NCBI GenBank assembly: GCA_028565635.1
Contig: JAOXYB010011122.1
Coordinates: 1-59,136 of the forward strand
Direction: 5' to 3'
Origin: Phoronis ovalis
Lineage: Eukaryota; Phoronida; Phoronidae
Length of the DNA: 59,136 bases
Shown here: positions 39,201-49,281 of the stretch, piece after piece
How the letters are laid out: each line of letters begins with the position of its first letter
How positions within the stretch are numbered: the stretch's first letter is position 1
Made by a program: the position numbers and the translations under genes
Notes under the pieces: model-generated
The model's database searches: none
What the model was told of the DNA's origin: nothing
What the model saw: only the letters and a program-made list of their open reading frames with translations

Positions 39201-42200
39201 GTGCAGTGCACATGTTTGAGTGTGTGTAAGATCAGCTCAATACCGTTCAATATGGCCAGATGACTTCTTGGGTAATTAAAGACCCAGAACAATTCATCAT
39301 TGATTAACAGTCAAACAAAGGCTATACAAATATTGAAATAATACATTACTCATTAAGGCAGAGTATTAAGATTTTTTTTTCTTTCACTCAGAAAATTCAA
39401 AGTTATAAGTACAGATGGAACATTCAAAATGGCTGCCATAAAGAATCTAAAATCAATATGGGATAAACCTATACAACTTAACCTACTGCAAAGAACTCCC
39501 TGCATCACTCTAGGTATATGCAGAAATGCAACATTAAACATTCATTCAGTAGTGTGTAAAGGTATTTGATAAATCACAATATATATCAGTTAATCCAAAC
39601 TGATGATTTTCACCAGCTGCATGTAATACCCAGACCAGATGTAAGCCAGGCTATAACATGAACCAGCTGAGCCCCACAACACAGCTGCATGTTTAGCCTG
39701 AGCTATAAACTACCAGATTTTTTACTATCAGCAGCTTGTAACTTAATGCCACCATAGTTAGTCAGAGTGCTTGTATAGTATGCTGCAAACAAAAACACTT
39801 GCCACAGACAGTTTGGAATTTACAACTGAGCCACCACCTGAACGACTGCTTAGCTTGTTGAAGATGGTAAAAATACACAGGTGATATATGGGTTGGCATT
39901 ACGGACTACAGGCTACATGTGCATTGGTATTGGAACCTAAGTTCTAAACATAATATTAAGTATGTTATAAATCTACACTAGATATCATCATCGAAAGCCT
40001 CAACAACTATTGATAAAATAATGTCCAGATACTGGGGCTGCTAAAGGTATATTTATGTGCTGCTAAGGATGATATCCAATTAGAAAGTGTAAACAAAATA
40101 AGGTATGCATTGTGTAGCTGTTGAGAGTCAATATTGCTAGGTTAGCAGCCAGTATATATAACATAATACAAACTAACAATGTACAGAAACAGATATGACA
40201 AGCAAGGCAATAAAAGCTTTCACACCATCCTTTGTTACCAGTATTTAACCAGTGAGGTGTGGAAATGAGAGACACCTATGGACAGCTTAATTTGTTACCT
40301 AGCTTGAAAGAATGAAGAGGATGACAAATTCATTCTTAATATGTTCTGATACAGCAACTAAAATAACTTAAATTAGTAGTTCAGCAGTGTTGCATGCCTC
40401 ACTACATAGTTCAGCAGACAAACCTGGATTTTATTCTATGAATTATTTTACAACATTTGCTCTCTCATTATTTTACAATGTACTCATCAGCCGGCAAATA
40501 TCTTGACAGATAAAAGTGAGTACAATTCATAATGGATATACATTTTTCTCTACGTAATTAAAGGTGTAGCTTTGCTAGTAAAAATCCATAATAATTAATA
40601 ACGAATCAGAAATACATGTATATGACAAAAAGCCAAGTTATCAGCAGTTTCAGTTACAAAGTTGCAGAACAATAAATCACATATAGGCTTGGTATTAAAA
40701 TTATTACTTTACAATATATTCTCCTCAAATTTCTAATAAATTGCAGGTCTAGCTACATAAATCAGGTTAGCTCTCTAAAGCAATATTAAAAACACCACAG
40801 GAAGTACCAAAGGAAAATTAGAAAACTTTGTTCCGGAATCAAACTTCAAAACACACAAATGGATATTTGTCAATATACTCATCCGCAAACCAAAAAACAA
40901 GCAACTTTCTAAGTGCTTATGAGACATTGTGCATTTTAGCAAATTACATCAAGGTTTATTGAGTTGGTAAATAACTAAATATGAACTGTGTACAACTCTA
41001 TTTACTGAAGCATAGAAAGTAATCGATTCTCTGCCAGCTAATCAATTCTGGTAGAAAACTACGCACAGAAAGCATTGTGAATTGATTCTGCTTGCTATTG
41101 ATTGCTTGTGTAGTCTTTACTTTCACAGTGATATTAGAGGTGTGTTTGCTTCATATGCTTATACAGTGGGAACCCGAACATTTGCCTGTTTTACTACATG
41201 TCCTATGAAAATAACATTTAACACAAATCAAATCAATTCACTAATAAATCGGGAAATATTTATACTGGGCAAATTTTCACACATTACATGTACTAAACAA
41301 TGAATAAATCGAAACATATGATGCAAATAAGAAGATTCTCTTACTAAAAAATCTACAGCCATATTACTGTGGCAAATATTTAACTAACTAATATTTCAAA
41401 TGCTGATTATGGATAAATCCACTATTAAGACAATGGAGTTTTATTGTCACAATGAATTTAAGCTATCATGTTACACCCATTTACTATAGCAACAACTGTT
41501 ACACAGAAGAGGAAACAAAGTGAATATTCTCACACTGATCACACAGTGCAGCAAGGGCATTCCTAGGCCTGAGAGACAGAGGGTATTCTTTAGAGATGAT
41601 TCAGTTGCCGTGAGACAGAATTGTAAGCCACAAAAAAAAATCTGAACTATATCTACAACAACGCTGAATTGGAGTGACTTCTTATGACAAATCACAAGTG
41701 TCCAGCAAAATTACAAGCAAAGCCTAACCAACTCCAACTTCATAATAGCATCAGTCACTTTTTATAGCTTTCATATTGCTGTTAAATTCATGCAAATTTT
41801 GAGATGGCTGCCAAAAACTTGGCACCATAATTACAAAATCTAGCATTTACACTTGATCACTTAAGACTCTATAAGCACCATGTCAAAGATCAGCTACAGC
41901 TGGGAAAAAATGTTGCAGGTATAACAGAGCTGTATTTTGTGCCATGATGCAAATTTAATTTTCTTTCTTGTCACAAATCAATCTCCATCAAAAGTTATAA
42001 AAAATCAATCTTAATTCTCTGTACTAGTATTACAAAAAAGAGCATAATCATTCATTGTCTGACGATTTTCCTAAGAATTGTTTTTTTAATCAACTCTGTT
42101 AGGTTGAATATTAATTTTATTCAACAAGTCAGTTATTATTTTTTTGCACTTGAGCCGTCAATAACTTTCACCGTAATTACTTCCCTCCTGTTGACTTTAA

Positions 42201-45200
42201 AGACAATTTTATAATCACAACTGATTTTTCAATATGAATGTTGGTGGAGCATGCAGGGTTATTAACAATGCTGGTCCCCAACTGTGATTTCATACACTTG
42301 TGCTAGATCCCTGGTTTGGTAGCTCAGTCATTCCACGAAATAGTAAATCAAAATATGAAAACAAAAGGCCAAGGGGCATATTTCACCGAGTACAAACAAA
42401 AGTTATATTCAAGAATTTACTTGAAATGATACTACATAAGTTTGGGTGATATCAGTATTTTTGAGAAAACAAAAAGTCATATTGAAAAGATGTTCATTAT
42501 AAGTTTCACACATTTCTAAATGTAGTGCTTGTCAGCAATAAGTTGGACAGAATGCAGGGAGGGATACAGCAGTTCTATAATTTGTTTATCATTCCAAAAA
42601 CAAACTTTTAAAATTTTGAAACAGTTGGTACAACTACAGAATAAATTATAGACCAATTAAAATTAACTGTTACATCTAAACATGCCTACTACAGTAAAAC
42701 CCTAAATGACCTACATATAAACATCCTTTTTAACTTGCAAAAATAAAAATTCTACATTTCAGAAATAACTTAGCACACAGCCATTTTAAGTCAGCCACAC
42801 CAAGGAATCTGGGTAACCCAATTTCAGGACCCATTAAGACAAGAATGCTTTCTTCACAGAAACTCTATTTTTGCCATAAATGCCAGCAAAGTGTTATAAG
42901 ATATCAAAATAATGTTGATAATACAGCTAGAAACAATTAAATACTTCTTAGATTTTGGCAGGTTTTCATAAAGACAGAGACAAAATCTAACCTTAGACCA
43001 GTGTATTTTAGATAAAAACATGTATTTAGATGTCTACATGATCTTGGAAGCATTGAATATAGCAAGCTAAAATGGCATATGCCTTGTTGTCTTGATAAAT
43101 ATTTTAGCTTCACTATTAAAACTGAATGAATATCCACGCATAATTCCTACAACTTAGTTTTCATTTATATCAAATATCCAACTCCGCTGTATAAACATAA
43201 AGGAGGATTTTTCGAAATTAACATATTTTTTAAAATTATTCAACAAAAGGACCGTATAATACCTTAATAATCAAATTTGTTTTAAGAAGTAGCTAGTATA
43301 GTTCTAGATAATTTATTCATACCTTTAAAACTTCGAGTTTAATTCTGCATAGGCAGTTTATGAAAAACAGACAAAAGTGTACATTTATGAAAGGAACTAT
43401 TGAGCATTATGAAAATTTTTAAATAAGAAACAAGTGCCCTACATAAAATTTCTAATAAAATAGTCAATTTTTCAAACATTTATAAAGGATCCTTTTACAA
43501 TTTCATGATCTTTTAGCTCATTCAAGCATAAATTACAATTTCTTTTGAATAAACTGCTTTTAATAAGAGGTAACAGATGTACGCTATGGAAGCAAAGTAT
43601 TGTGTCACACACAAGTCAAGATAATATTCTAAGACATTCTACTCAGTTTTAAGAAATGAAAAGGTTTAAATTCATAAAAAATAAGCTTTTAGTAAACAAA
43701 TTAATGTTTCTCTTAATACTACCTCCTACAGTTCTTGGTGAATTTATTTAATAACACTTTTTTATTGAATTGAAAACATTGGAAATTATGTTTTGTTTTA
43801 CTAGGGAGTTGTTTTTAATATGAACTTTGTTCATATGGTTCAATTAAAAGGATTTTGGGGGTCTTCAAAAAATCTAATTTTCTACAGCTACATGTGAGAA
43901 TTGTTTATGCATAAAAGCATTTTCTTTTATAGATCAAAAACCGTACTGGTCAATAAGGAAAAAATATTCAGTGGGAAAATGGTATTTTTGGACAATTTCT
44001 ACTGAAAGCAATGATGGGAAACAAACCAGATGAGGATAACATCATAGAAGATATTTTTCTACAGATTTTTTATTTATTATTTAAACAACAATTTCTTCAT
44101 AACTATAGTACAAGGGTGGTTACAGGATTCTTTGAGGGGTTACTAACAATGAAGTAAGAATTTATGATAGGTTAGTGCAGTAGTGCAGAGATGGGCCATT
44201 CCTACAAAATCCCTCTCTGTTGGCACCACATTATTTACTAATACAAAAGATGGTTCACCAGAGTAGATTTTTTAAACAGAACATTATTTTTCATTATTAA
44301 AAAAAATAGCTGAAACGTTGAACATTTTTTAGCAGAGAAAAAAACTGTCAGTAGAATTTAGATACACACATTAGGTGAGCATCAGTTTCCCAAATTGTGC
44401 TCTGTGACGTGACATTGTACAATGAATGCTAAAATGGAATTCCTATTTAACGCATAAAAACTTGTGTAAAGTGAGAACAGTACGCACATCCCTCCCAAAA
44501 AAAAGCAGAATTGTAATGATCTAAAAAAGCTGGTGGAGAACACTTATGTAAATATAATTTAAATCTCACTGAATACAAGCCTCACCTCTGTATGAGCCTC
44601 TATATGTACCATTATCTAATGGCTGCTTCTCCCCATTTCCACCAGTAGGGGGCGAAAACATCTGAAAAACACAAAATATAGGTAAGTATAGGGGGCAAGG
44701 ACAACTTTCAGAAATTACAATACACTGAATGCCGAAGACTGTCATGTTCCGGATAAATTGCTTAGAAATCAACAACTGTTAGGTAAGGAGTTCTGTAGAT
44801 GATGGAAGTGAATGGAAACTGGAAACATCCTAGGGAGCTGGAGTACAACTAAGACGACCAATGATAGCAGTGAGAAGACTGTTGCTGGCCAGTGTATATA
44901 AACTTACTACCAATTCTACAGCATTAAAACTTTGCATTATGGAAGAATGTCTAGAGAGGGGAAATTCACTCACATACTTCATAATGTATATTTATTGCCA
45001 AATGTATGCAAGTAACTGCTGTTGTAGAGTAAGTAATGTGGTTGTTAATTTATTGTTTTAGGAATGGTTACATATTATTACATAAGTTTTATTCCTAGAA
45101 GTACTTAAAACATTTGCATACTGTTATTAATAATGCAAAATAATCCTACTAAACGGTCATAACATCTATCAAATATGCAAAACAAGAAAAATGTAAATAT

Positions 45201-47390
45201 CATTTAGATGGAAATAGATATCTGAAGAAAATTTAATTACTGATGTAACTCAATTGATGTGTATTATAAATATGGATAACTAAACCTATCTAGATAAGTT
45301 ACTAATTAACTCAAGCTTAATGTGCTCTCAAAGCTATTAGACAAATTTTACTCTGGGAATAATAGAAAAAGAGTAGAAGTTCAAAAACACCAATTTCCTT
45401 TTTGCATCTAGAACATTAATTGCGTTTTGATGCATTTCTGACATGCACCTATTAGTAATATCATTTATAGACAATTTTTCGTGACAAACTTTGAAATGCA
45501 ATATAAAATGCATTAGAGTCGTGTGTCATACATTGCCTTCAGGCAGTAATAAGAAGTCAGATTCAGATTTTTAATGTAGACATTTGACTAATGAGAGCTT
45601 CACACTAAATTAGATAAAAATTATTGGCAACAGAATTAAAATAATACTACTTCTGTTATTCAAGATATAAGGGAGCACCATTATTTTTATTTAATTCAAA
45701 TAAAAAAATATCTGCTATGGAAATATATAACAAAAGACAATACAGTTAAAGTGAACTAAAACAATTATATTATATATTATATTATATCCTTATTTGAATG
45801 AAATCCATGCCTAATAATATATAATGGTCAATTTCACTGGAAGCATCCTTACTATCCCTTAATAGATATGCAACTTTTGTTAATACTCATTTAGTTAATT
45901 CAGAAAAAAAATCCAAAACTTTGTACACCCGACCATTTTGACCGACATGGTTCTCTATCTAAGCTTTCCTTATATCTGCAAAATTACTAAATGGAGTAAC
46001 AATTGATACAAGACTTAATCAACTGAACAGTATGGATAATTTATAGAAACAATAATTATTTTTAAAAGCATCTTCCAATTTAGTTCTGTTATCATTTGTG
46101 TTATCAGTAAGCCCACACTCCCTCTTAAAGATAGGAGCTATTAGAATACATAATTGTGGTATCAGGCAATATTATAGATATTGTAGTTTACCAAGTGAAT
46201 AAGAAACAAAAGCGAAAAAGGTAAATTAATAGACTGGCTCTCTACAAGCTTGTTTTCCAATAATTTACTGAACACATTCCCTCATAATGGAAAATGTAAC
46301 CTTCTAGGTACTGTGGGCATTTATTTTCACCCGTCTTTAGAGAATACCATTATGGCTTTATAATATATAATCACTCAACCAAAAATTAACTTATGAAATT
46401 GCAAACTAGTATCTTTACTGATTATAAGGTCCACCACTATGGATGTCAACAGTTACTAAAGTATTGGTGGATTTCTTTCAGTAATTGGAATCACTTTAGT
46501 ATATTAACGTTTCTTAACAAGCCAATCATTTTGCTGTTAATTCACCATATTACACTAATAATATAGGAAGCCATTCGAGACATAAAAAATAAAGCCAATT
46601 ACGATAATTACCAGTCATCAGTCTTCTAAGTCAAAGGCTGTTAAAGACAAAGACATGAATTAACGATTCCTACGGGACATCTCTTTTTCTGTTATCTGTT
46701 CCCTGGGATATTTAATATTATTTGAAGCAGTACAGTGCAAATGATAGTTCATGTATTTACGGACAGGCAATTGTCTAGTCAACTACTGAACATTTCAATA
46801 TACACCTATTAACTGGAATTTTATTATGATGCACTTATTTCCAATGTTCTCATTGTAAGCAACTTGTTCTATTTTTTGGGGCTTAATGCTTCTAACATCA
46901 GGACAAGGGGTCCATTGCTGGAAACATCACAAAGTTACGATTCAGTAACTGTGTAAGGTACTTACACGAACACGCATTTTGCTTCCCCAAGTCATGAGTT
47001 ATGGAATTGTAACTTTACGATATTTCCGACAGATCGCTCCCAGATCAGTGACTTTAAAGTGTGCGATATAGGTAAGGCAACTGTTCTTATCCAGTATGAT
47101 ATTAACAAGGTCGTTATTATACATTCTTGGAGATCTCCAAGGCTCCAAGAGCACCAGTTGCACAAATACGGTTTTACTGTGAAAACCCTCTTTCCCGATG
47201 CAATATTCAAAGGTTTCACAGTCTGGAGCAAGCAAACATTGAGTCGGCAAACTCAACAGGACAACAGCGCAAGCATTAATACGGAAGCTGATACTTACTG
47301 CGCTGAAATCAAGTAAATCGTTAAGCTCAGAGTCTTGCTGCACGTTCATTCTCCTCTCAGATCTCTCTAATCCAGCTAAAACAATCAGAT
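6099..47390 (-). CDS. Class I bHLH E-protein (TCF3/TCF4/TCF12/daughterless family), whole gene
   Basis: The gene encodes a ubiquitous bHLH transcription factor that binds E-boxes (CANNTG) as a homodimer or with tissue-specific bHLH partners. Chained exons give about 609 residues without optional exons, close to the 650-680 of vertebrate E-proteins. Domains in order: AD1 with [11 protein letters not shown] (residues 7-17, the LDFS motif); a Ser/Pro/Gly-rich region with [11 protein letters not shown] and [20 protein letters not shown]; an AD2-like helix with [15 protein letters not shown]; a Ser/Pro linker with SKRSR; basic region [10 protein letters not shown]; helix-loop-helix in two alternative exons; and the family signature [18 protein letters not shown]. 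Phases agree at every junction. Duplicated exons imply several isoforms. The protein acts in the nucleus. The symbol is left blank because vertebrates have three paralogues and this is probably the pro-orthologue. Confidence 0.97.
6775..6891 (-). CDS. E-protein exon with family signature [18 protein letters not shown]
   Basis: The exon is 117 bases, with two leading bases completing the Glu codon left by either bHLH exon and a phase 1 end. [18 protein letters not shown] directly after helix 2 is nearly invariant in E-proteins and separates them from other bHLH classes. [20 protein letters not shown] follows, specific to this lineage. Confidence 0.97.
7541..7686 (-). CDS. Alternative bHLH exon b (downstream copy)
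   Basis: The exon is 146 bases, entered after AG of the split Arg codon and ended in phase 1 at GTAGGA. It encodes the end of the basic region, helix 1, loop and helix 2: [30 protein letters not shown] and [18 protein letters not shown]. The loop NDKPQTKLG is close to daughterless and vertebrate E-proteins. Oddly, the usual Glu after Asn in helix 1 (NEAF) is Gly here. Splice sites, length and phase are identical to exon a at 7930-8075, so the two are interchangeable. Confidence 0.95.
7930..8075 (-). CDS. Alternative bHLH exon a (upstream copy)
   Basis: The exon is 146 bases, with the same phases as exon b. It encodes [30 protein letters not shown] and [18 protein letters not shown]. It keeps the canonical NEAF but changes the loop (NSQPLTK instead of NDKPQTK) and has His in place of Arg after ELG. 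It shares 36 of 48 residues with exon b. The acceptor ttttctctatag has a better pyrimidine tract than that of exon b. Only 243 bases separate the two copies. Confidence 0.95.
8341..8424 (-). CDS. E-protein basic-region exon
   Basis: The exon is 84 bases, from acceptor attgcag to donor GTGTGT, ending in phase 2 inside an Arg codon. It encodes an acidic stretch [11 protein letters not shown] and then [16 protein letters not shown], the DNA-contacting half of the basic region including the E-box Glu. Both alternative bHLH exons would be spliced to this one. Confidence 0.96.
8989..9190 (-). CDS. E-protein linker exon
   Basis: The exon is 202 bases, preceded by gttttttcag and ended at GTAAGC in phase 2. 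It encodes a charged and Ser/Pro-rich linker: [20 protein letters not shown], then [19 protein letters not shown], then [22 protein letters not shown] resembles a sumoylation consensus (hydrophobic-K-x-E) and the vertebrate EIKTENKE or EIKREEKE segment at this place. SKRSR may act as a nuclear localisation signal. Confidence 0.93.
10119..10182 (-). CDS. E-protein short exon [18 protein letters not shown]
   Basis: The exon is 64 bases, from acceptor tttttttcag to donor GTAAGA; it enters in phase 0 and leaves in phase 1. It encodes [20 protein letters not shown] plus Tyr. Its phase 0 start accepts any of the three preceding phase-0 exons (10298, 11463 or 13419). Confidence 0.88.
10298..10354 (-). 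CDS. Possible optional 57-base exon
   Basis: An open 19-codon block, [19 protein letters not shown], is bounded by a good pyrimidine tract with tgcag acceptor and a CAG/GTATGA donor. It enters and leaves in phase 0, so it can be included without changing frame. I do not recognise its sequence in the family, so it is called from splice signals and phase only. Confidence 0.45.
11463..11582 (-). CDS. Possible optional 120-base exon, His/Gln/Tyr-rich
   Basis: The reading is [20 protein letters not shown] then [20 protein letters not shown], resembling the low-complexity activation region. The donor GTAGGA is good. The acceptor consistent with phase 0 (gtggctaag) lacks a strong pyrimidine tract. 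A better-looking acceptor (ctcactcccacag) would leave a different phase. It may be a cassette exon or a chance reading frame. Confidence 0.4.
13419..13601 (-). CDS. E-protein AD2-helix exon, long copy
   Basis: The exon is 183 bases, phase 0 at both ends, from acceptor cttttacag to donor GTAAGT. It starts [20 protein letters not shown], matching the vertebrate [24 protein letters not shown] of the AD2 (loop-helix) region, and continues with a Gly/Pro/Met-rich tail including [19 protein letters not shown]. Its first 16 residues are repeated in the exon at 14019-14078. Confidence 0.95.
14019..14078 (-). CDS. Duplicate AD2-helix exon, short copy
   Basis: The exon is 60 bases, phase 0 at both ends, from acceptor ccttttgtag to donor GTAACC. 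It encodes [20 protein letters not shown]. Residues 1-16 equal those of the exon at 13419-13601, yet 11 of the 16 codons differ, all synonymously, so both copies have been kept under protein-level selection. It could replace the long copy, which would drop the Gly/Pro-rich tail, or be included with it, which would double the helix in frame. Confidence 0.88.
14863..14942 (-). CDS. E-protein exon upstream of the helix pair
   Basis: The exon is 80 bases, two leading bases completing Gly and a phase 0 end at GTATGT. It encodes [20 protein letters not shown] then SHLHSL. The LHSL ending directly before QSRMEE matches the vertebrate LHSLQSRIED junction. Confidence 0.95.
15299..15368 (-). CDS. E-protein exon [19 protein letters not shown]
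   Basis: The exon is 70 bases, phase 0 to phase 1. The protein [20 protein letters not shown] is the counterpart of the vertebrate [25 protein letters not shown] segment. Confidence 0.96.
15736..15888 (-). CDS. E-protein exon with [20 protein letters not shown]
   Basis: The exon is 153 bases, phase 0 at both ends, from acceptor ttttatag to donor GTATGT. It encodes [38 protein letters not shown] and [12 protein letters not shown]. The LPPLSSFHR and GKALASIY landmarks of vertebrate HEB/E2-2 are easily seen. Confidence 0.96.
17180..17295 (-). CDS. E-protein Ser/His-rich exon
   Basis: The exon is 116 bases, two leading bases completing Asp, phase 0 end at GTATGT. It encodes [20 protein letters not shown] then [18 protein letters not shown], a low-complexity part of the activation region. 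Confidence 0.9.
18210..18258 (-). CDS. E-protein microexon [16 protein letters not shown]
   Basis: The exon is 49 bases, phase 0 to phase 1, with acceptor tttcatttcag and donor [22 protein letters not shown] resembles the PDE(Y/F)-S-P segment of vertebrate E-proteins. Confidence 0.92.
21881..21898. repeat. (TA)n microsatellite
   Basis: About nine TA units sit directly upstream of the first copy of the intronic direct repeat. Confidence 0.9.
21970..22262. repeat. Intronic dispersed repeat, copy 1
   Basis: Shares ordered blocks with 23105-23432: AACTTTTGAACAA, GTAGATATA, TATGCAAAGTTTCAAGTTTG, AGGATTAGTAAAGTTT and TTTGTATCTAGA-like blocks. Both copies are in the same orientation. I do not recognise the family. 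Confidence 0.7.
23105..23432. repeat. Intronic dispersed repeat, copy 2
   Basis: The second copy of the element at 21970-22262, about 1.1 kb downstream in window coordinates, with many substitutions and short indels. It reads AACTTTTGAACAA, then TATGCAAAGTTTCAAGTTTG, AGGATTTGTAAAGTTT and TTTGTATCTAGA, ending near GACGTTAATTTA. Confidence 0.7.
26081..26133 (-). CDS. E-protein microexon [17 protein letters not shown]
   Basis: The exon is 53 bases, two leading bases completing Gly, ending in phase 0 at [23 protein letters not shown] is basic and Ala-rich, within the transactivation region. Confidence 0.9.
26778..26826 (-). CDS. E-protein microexon [16 protein letters not shown]
   Basis: The exon is 49 bases, phase 0 to phase 1, with acceptor atttttccag and donor GTAAGA. 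Together with the 53-base exon at 26081 it forms a 102-base unit that can be skipped in frame. Confidence 0.9.
26827..30201 (-). other. E-protein intron (3.4 kb) with a MITE
   Basis: No exon was found. A Harbinger-like MITE occupies 28998-29283. The rest is AT-rich and unremarkable. Confidence 0.6.
28998..29283. mobile_element. Harbinger/Tourist-like MITE
   Basis: The element begins AGCCTTGTTCGCAC at 29001 and ends GTGCGAACAGGGCT at 29278, near-perfect terminal inverted repeats, flanked on both sides by TAA (28998-29000 and 29279-29281). A TWA target duplication and GCC-TGTTCGCAC type ends are known traits of PIF/Harbinger MITEs. The motif AATCGTGATTAAA occurs twice inside (near 29024 and 29205) with a variant AATCGCGATT near 29251. 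There is no coding capacity, as expected for a MITE. Confidence 0.8.
30202..30245 (-). CDS. E-protein microexon [14 protein letters not shown]
   Basis: The exon is 44 bases, two leading bases completing Asn, ending in phase 0 at [20 protein letters not shown] has an internal YPRG/YPRD repeat. Confidence 0.88.
30246..32033 (-). other. E-protein intron (1.8 kb)
   Basis: I see no exon, repeat array or recognisable mobile element here. Confidence 0.5.
32034..32127 (-). CDS. E-protein exon [20 protein letters not shown]
   Basis: The exon is 94 bases, phase 0 to phase 1, from acceptor tatttacag to donor GTGAGT. It encodes [20 protein letters not shown] then [11 protein letters not shown], Gly/His-rich and part of the N-terminal transactivation region. 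Confidence 0.92.
32520..32584 (-). CDS. E-protein exon [20 protein letters not shown]
   Basis: The exon is 65 bases, two leading bases completing Gly, ending in phase 0 at [26 protein letters not shown] followed by Arg corresponds to the Gly/Ser/Trp segment after the second coding exon in vertebrate family members. Confidence 0.92.
33129..33202. repeat. Tandem pair, 41-base period
   Basis: TTCATAGGCAGTAACAATCA at 33129 recurs as TTCATAGGTAGTAACAATCA at 33170, and the copies continue in parallel to GTTATTA. About 30 of 33 positions match. Confidence 0.85.
33428..33544. repeat. Tandem pair, about 58-base period
   Basis: AAAGTAAAATG, TTATTT, TTACTTTTTT and AATATTAA.TTCCT blocks occur in the same order at 33430 and 33486, a diverged local duplication. 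Confidence 0.75.
44586..44661 (-). CDS. E-protein exon 2, [20 protein letters not shown]
   Basis: The exon is 76 bases, phase 0 to phase 1, from acceptor tttttcag to donor [26 protein letters not shown] continues the LLDFSA motif of exon 1 exactly as LLDFSAMFSPP does in vertebrate TCF4/TCF12. Confidence 0.96.
44662..47298 (-). other. E-protein intron 1 (2.6 kb)
   Basis: I see no exon or recognisable element. A short TATATTATATTATATT stretch lies near 45770. Confidence 0.5.
47299..47390 (-). CDS. E-protein exon 1 with start codon and AD1 motif
   Basis: The exon runs from acceptor attttcag (base 47390) to donor GTAAGT, with coding part 47299-47349. ATG at 47347-47349 gives [27 protein letters not shown] is the AD1 LDFS helix that binds CBP/p300 KIX and is repressed by ETO in vertebrates. 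In-frame stops upstream in the exon fix this start. The acceptor shows that at least one untranslated exon lies upstream. Confidence 0.95.
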
Positions 47391-49176
47391 CTGAAAATAA
47401 AATTAAAACGATATATTCTTGCAGTAGACTTAGATAATTGAGTGCACTTCGGTAAGAACATTCTACACTACAATTTTGTGGCACAAAGTTTCCTTGCCAT
47501 GTGAAACAGTCAATTTGTTTCATATGCTCTCTTAATAAAAAATAAATGTATAATTCAGAAAGTTGTAAATCAAGTAGATGCAAAACTTTGTGGCAAACCT
47601 GCATTTTTGGCATTCAAAAGTAGACAAAGAGCTACTCATTTATGATTCTTTTGGTGCCATCTTTCATTTATATTTTTTATTGTTATATTTTGTGCAATAG
47701 GCTGTTCGCCAATGTACTTGAATAAACTCATTCATTCATTGAAAGCATTAGGATTTAAGAAATCGTGCTTCAAAATATTTTTTGCCATTGATCGGTGGAA
47801 CTGTAGTTTAGAAAAGAAATATGGTTGCTTGGGGAAAATCTGTTACCTGAAGAGCATCAAACTAGAACTAATGATGACAACAAAACAAATACAGTACAGA
47901 TTTACTTGAGTAGCAAGTCTATAATGACTTCTGTATGGTAAACCCCAGTGAGAAAATAGTACAAAATCATCATGATAAACATTTATAAATTACGTGCCAT
48001 ATCAATTAACTTTGCTTCCACATATTATCCATTTTTTTTTTCATGACATATTTCCAAACTTTAAATGTTGCATAATTATCAAAACCTTCTATCATCAATA
48101 GTGTTCTGTCTTGTGTATGTACTTAAGTAACTATATAAGGTTATAAAATATACTATATTATATTCTAGAAGGAACTGTTCATTGGGTATACTGTACTAAG
48201 TCTTTGTGCCAGAAGAATGCATTACTGACATAACTGTCCTGGGGTCACTGAGGTCTGAAAAATTAAGGAATGGCAATGAACTGTAACTATTATAGCTAAG
48301 TTAAAATAGTACAAGCAATGAACAATCCAACAGGTCTTTATTACAGAATACAATGAACAGATGCCCCAAACTATTTTTGGGCTATCACTATATATGCATC
48401 TTTAAGTTAAACCATGGTTTAGTTCAATGTTATCTTATATAATGTAGAAGAGTGCCATTTCAAAAGTCAATGCAGTATGGTTCATAGCTCATATCAAGTT
48501 ACTGGAATGTCTATCCGGTGACATTGCCACTGTCCCATGGTGCCCGATATGGAAGGAGAAAATTGGTATTACTTAGAGAGTTTGAAATAGTTAATCAATA
48601 AGAAATAAATACACTCCTCAATCAATTTAACAACAAACTAAATGAATCATAATTATAGAAACAAATGAATTAGGCATATTTACACCATGATCTCATTCAC
48701 ATCTTTGACTTCGTTTTGTTCGCAAGACTGCAATGCACCGCGCAGGAGTAATGCGCTACTAATTTAGGCTTGTGAATTGAGTTCTCTACAACCCCCAAAG
48801 ATTAAAGGTTGTTCGATTTTTACTTAAATAGAACTTTATCTCTTTTCCACACCTCTGGATTTTCAAGCTGGTAGCTAAACAGGAACCCGAATTATTATAA
48901 AAATCATAACAAACGTAAAAACGTTTTTGTTCGACCCCTATCCACATCAGGTATATATATAATATATCGGTTTAAATTATTAATTCACCCGAGGTTCAAT
49001 TACATTGAGGATACACTGAATAGTTTATCAAAGCTATTCTGTACTTGATAACGGTATGAATAATTTGCTGTACCATGACTGTGCAGTTACTTTCAATAAC
49101 TACTTTTACTAGCAGTCGCCAGTAGTGCGAAAATGGCGACCACGTTGCGAGCGTACATAAAATAACAACTAATTAC
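47391..49176 (-). other. Likely 5' UTR intron of the E-protein gene
   Basis: The stretch lies between the AD1 exon and a candidate first exon at 49177. No coding exon is seen. CpGs cluster near 48710-48765, which may mark another start region. Confidence 0.4.
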
Positions 49177-49281
49177 CTGTGTTTTGCGACTCACTCTCCA
49201 CGAATGTTTGTCCCAGTGTATAGCAATATGCATAACTTGTCTTCCGACCAAAAATCGTGGTGATCCTTCTATATCATCCAC
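49177..49281 (-). CDS. Candidate alternative first exon of the E-protein gene
   Basis: An open frame from ATG at 49279-49281 runs 35 codons to a CACAG/GTAATT donor, ending in phase 0. It starts MDDIEGSPRFLVGRQVMHIA. Spliced to the AD1 exon it would meet an immediate stop and so act as an upstream ORF in a 5' leader. Spliced directly to exon 2 (44661) it would give an in-frame N-terminus lacking AD1. I do not recognise the protein sequence. The exon may simply be untranslated. Confidence 0.35.

Larger units (their letters stand above)
32585..44585 (-). other. E-protein long intron (12 kb)
   Basis: This is the largest intron. I found no exon. It holds two short tandem duplications (33129-33202 and 33428-33544) and AT-rich sequence. 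In vertebrates, introns at this end of E-protein genes often host alternative promoters; I cannot show one here. Confidence 0.55.

Noticed and set aside
46999..47613. Long minus-strand open frame of 204 codons
   Set aside because: It overlaps the AD1 exon, but its reading continues through that exon's splice sites into introns. Only the short [17 protein letters not shown] part is real coding sequence.
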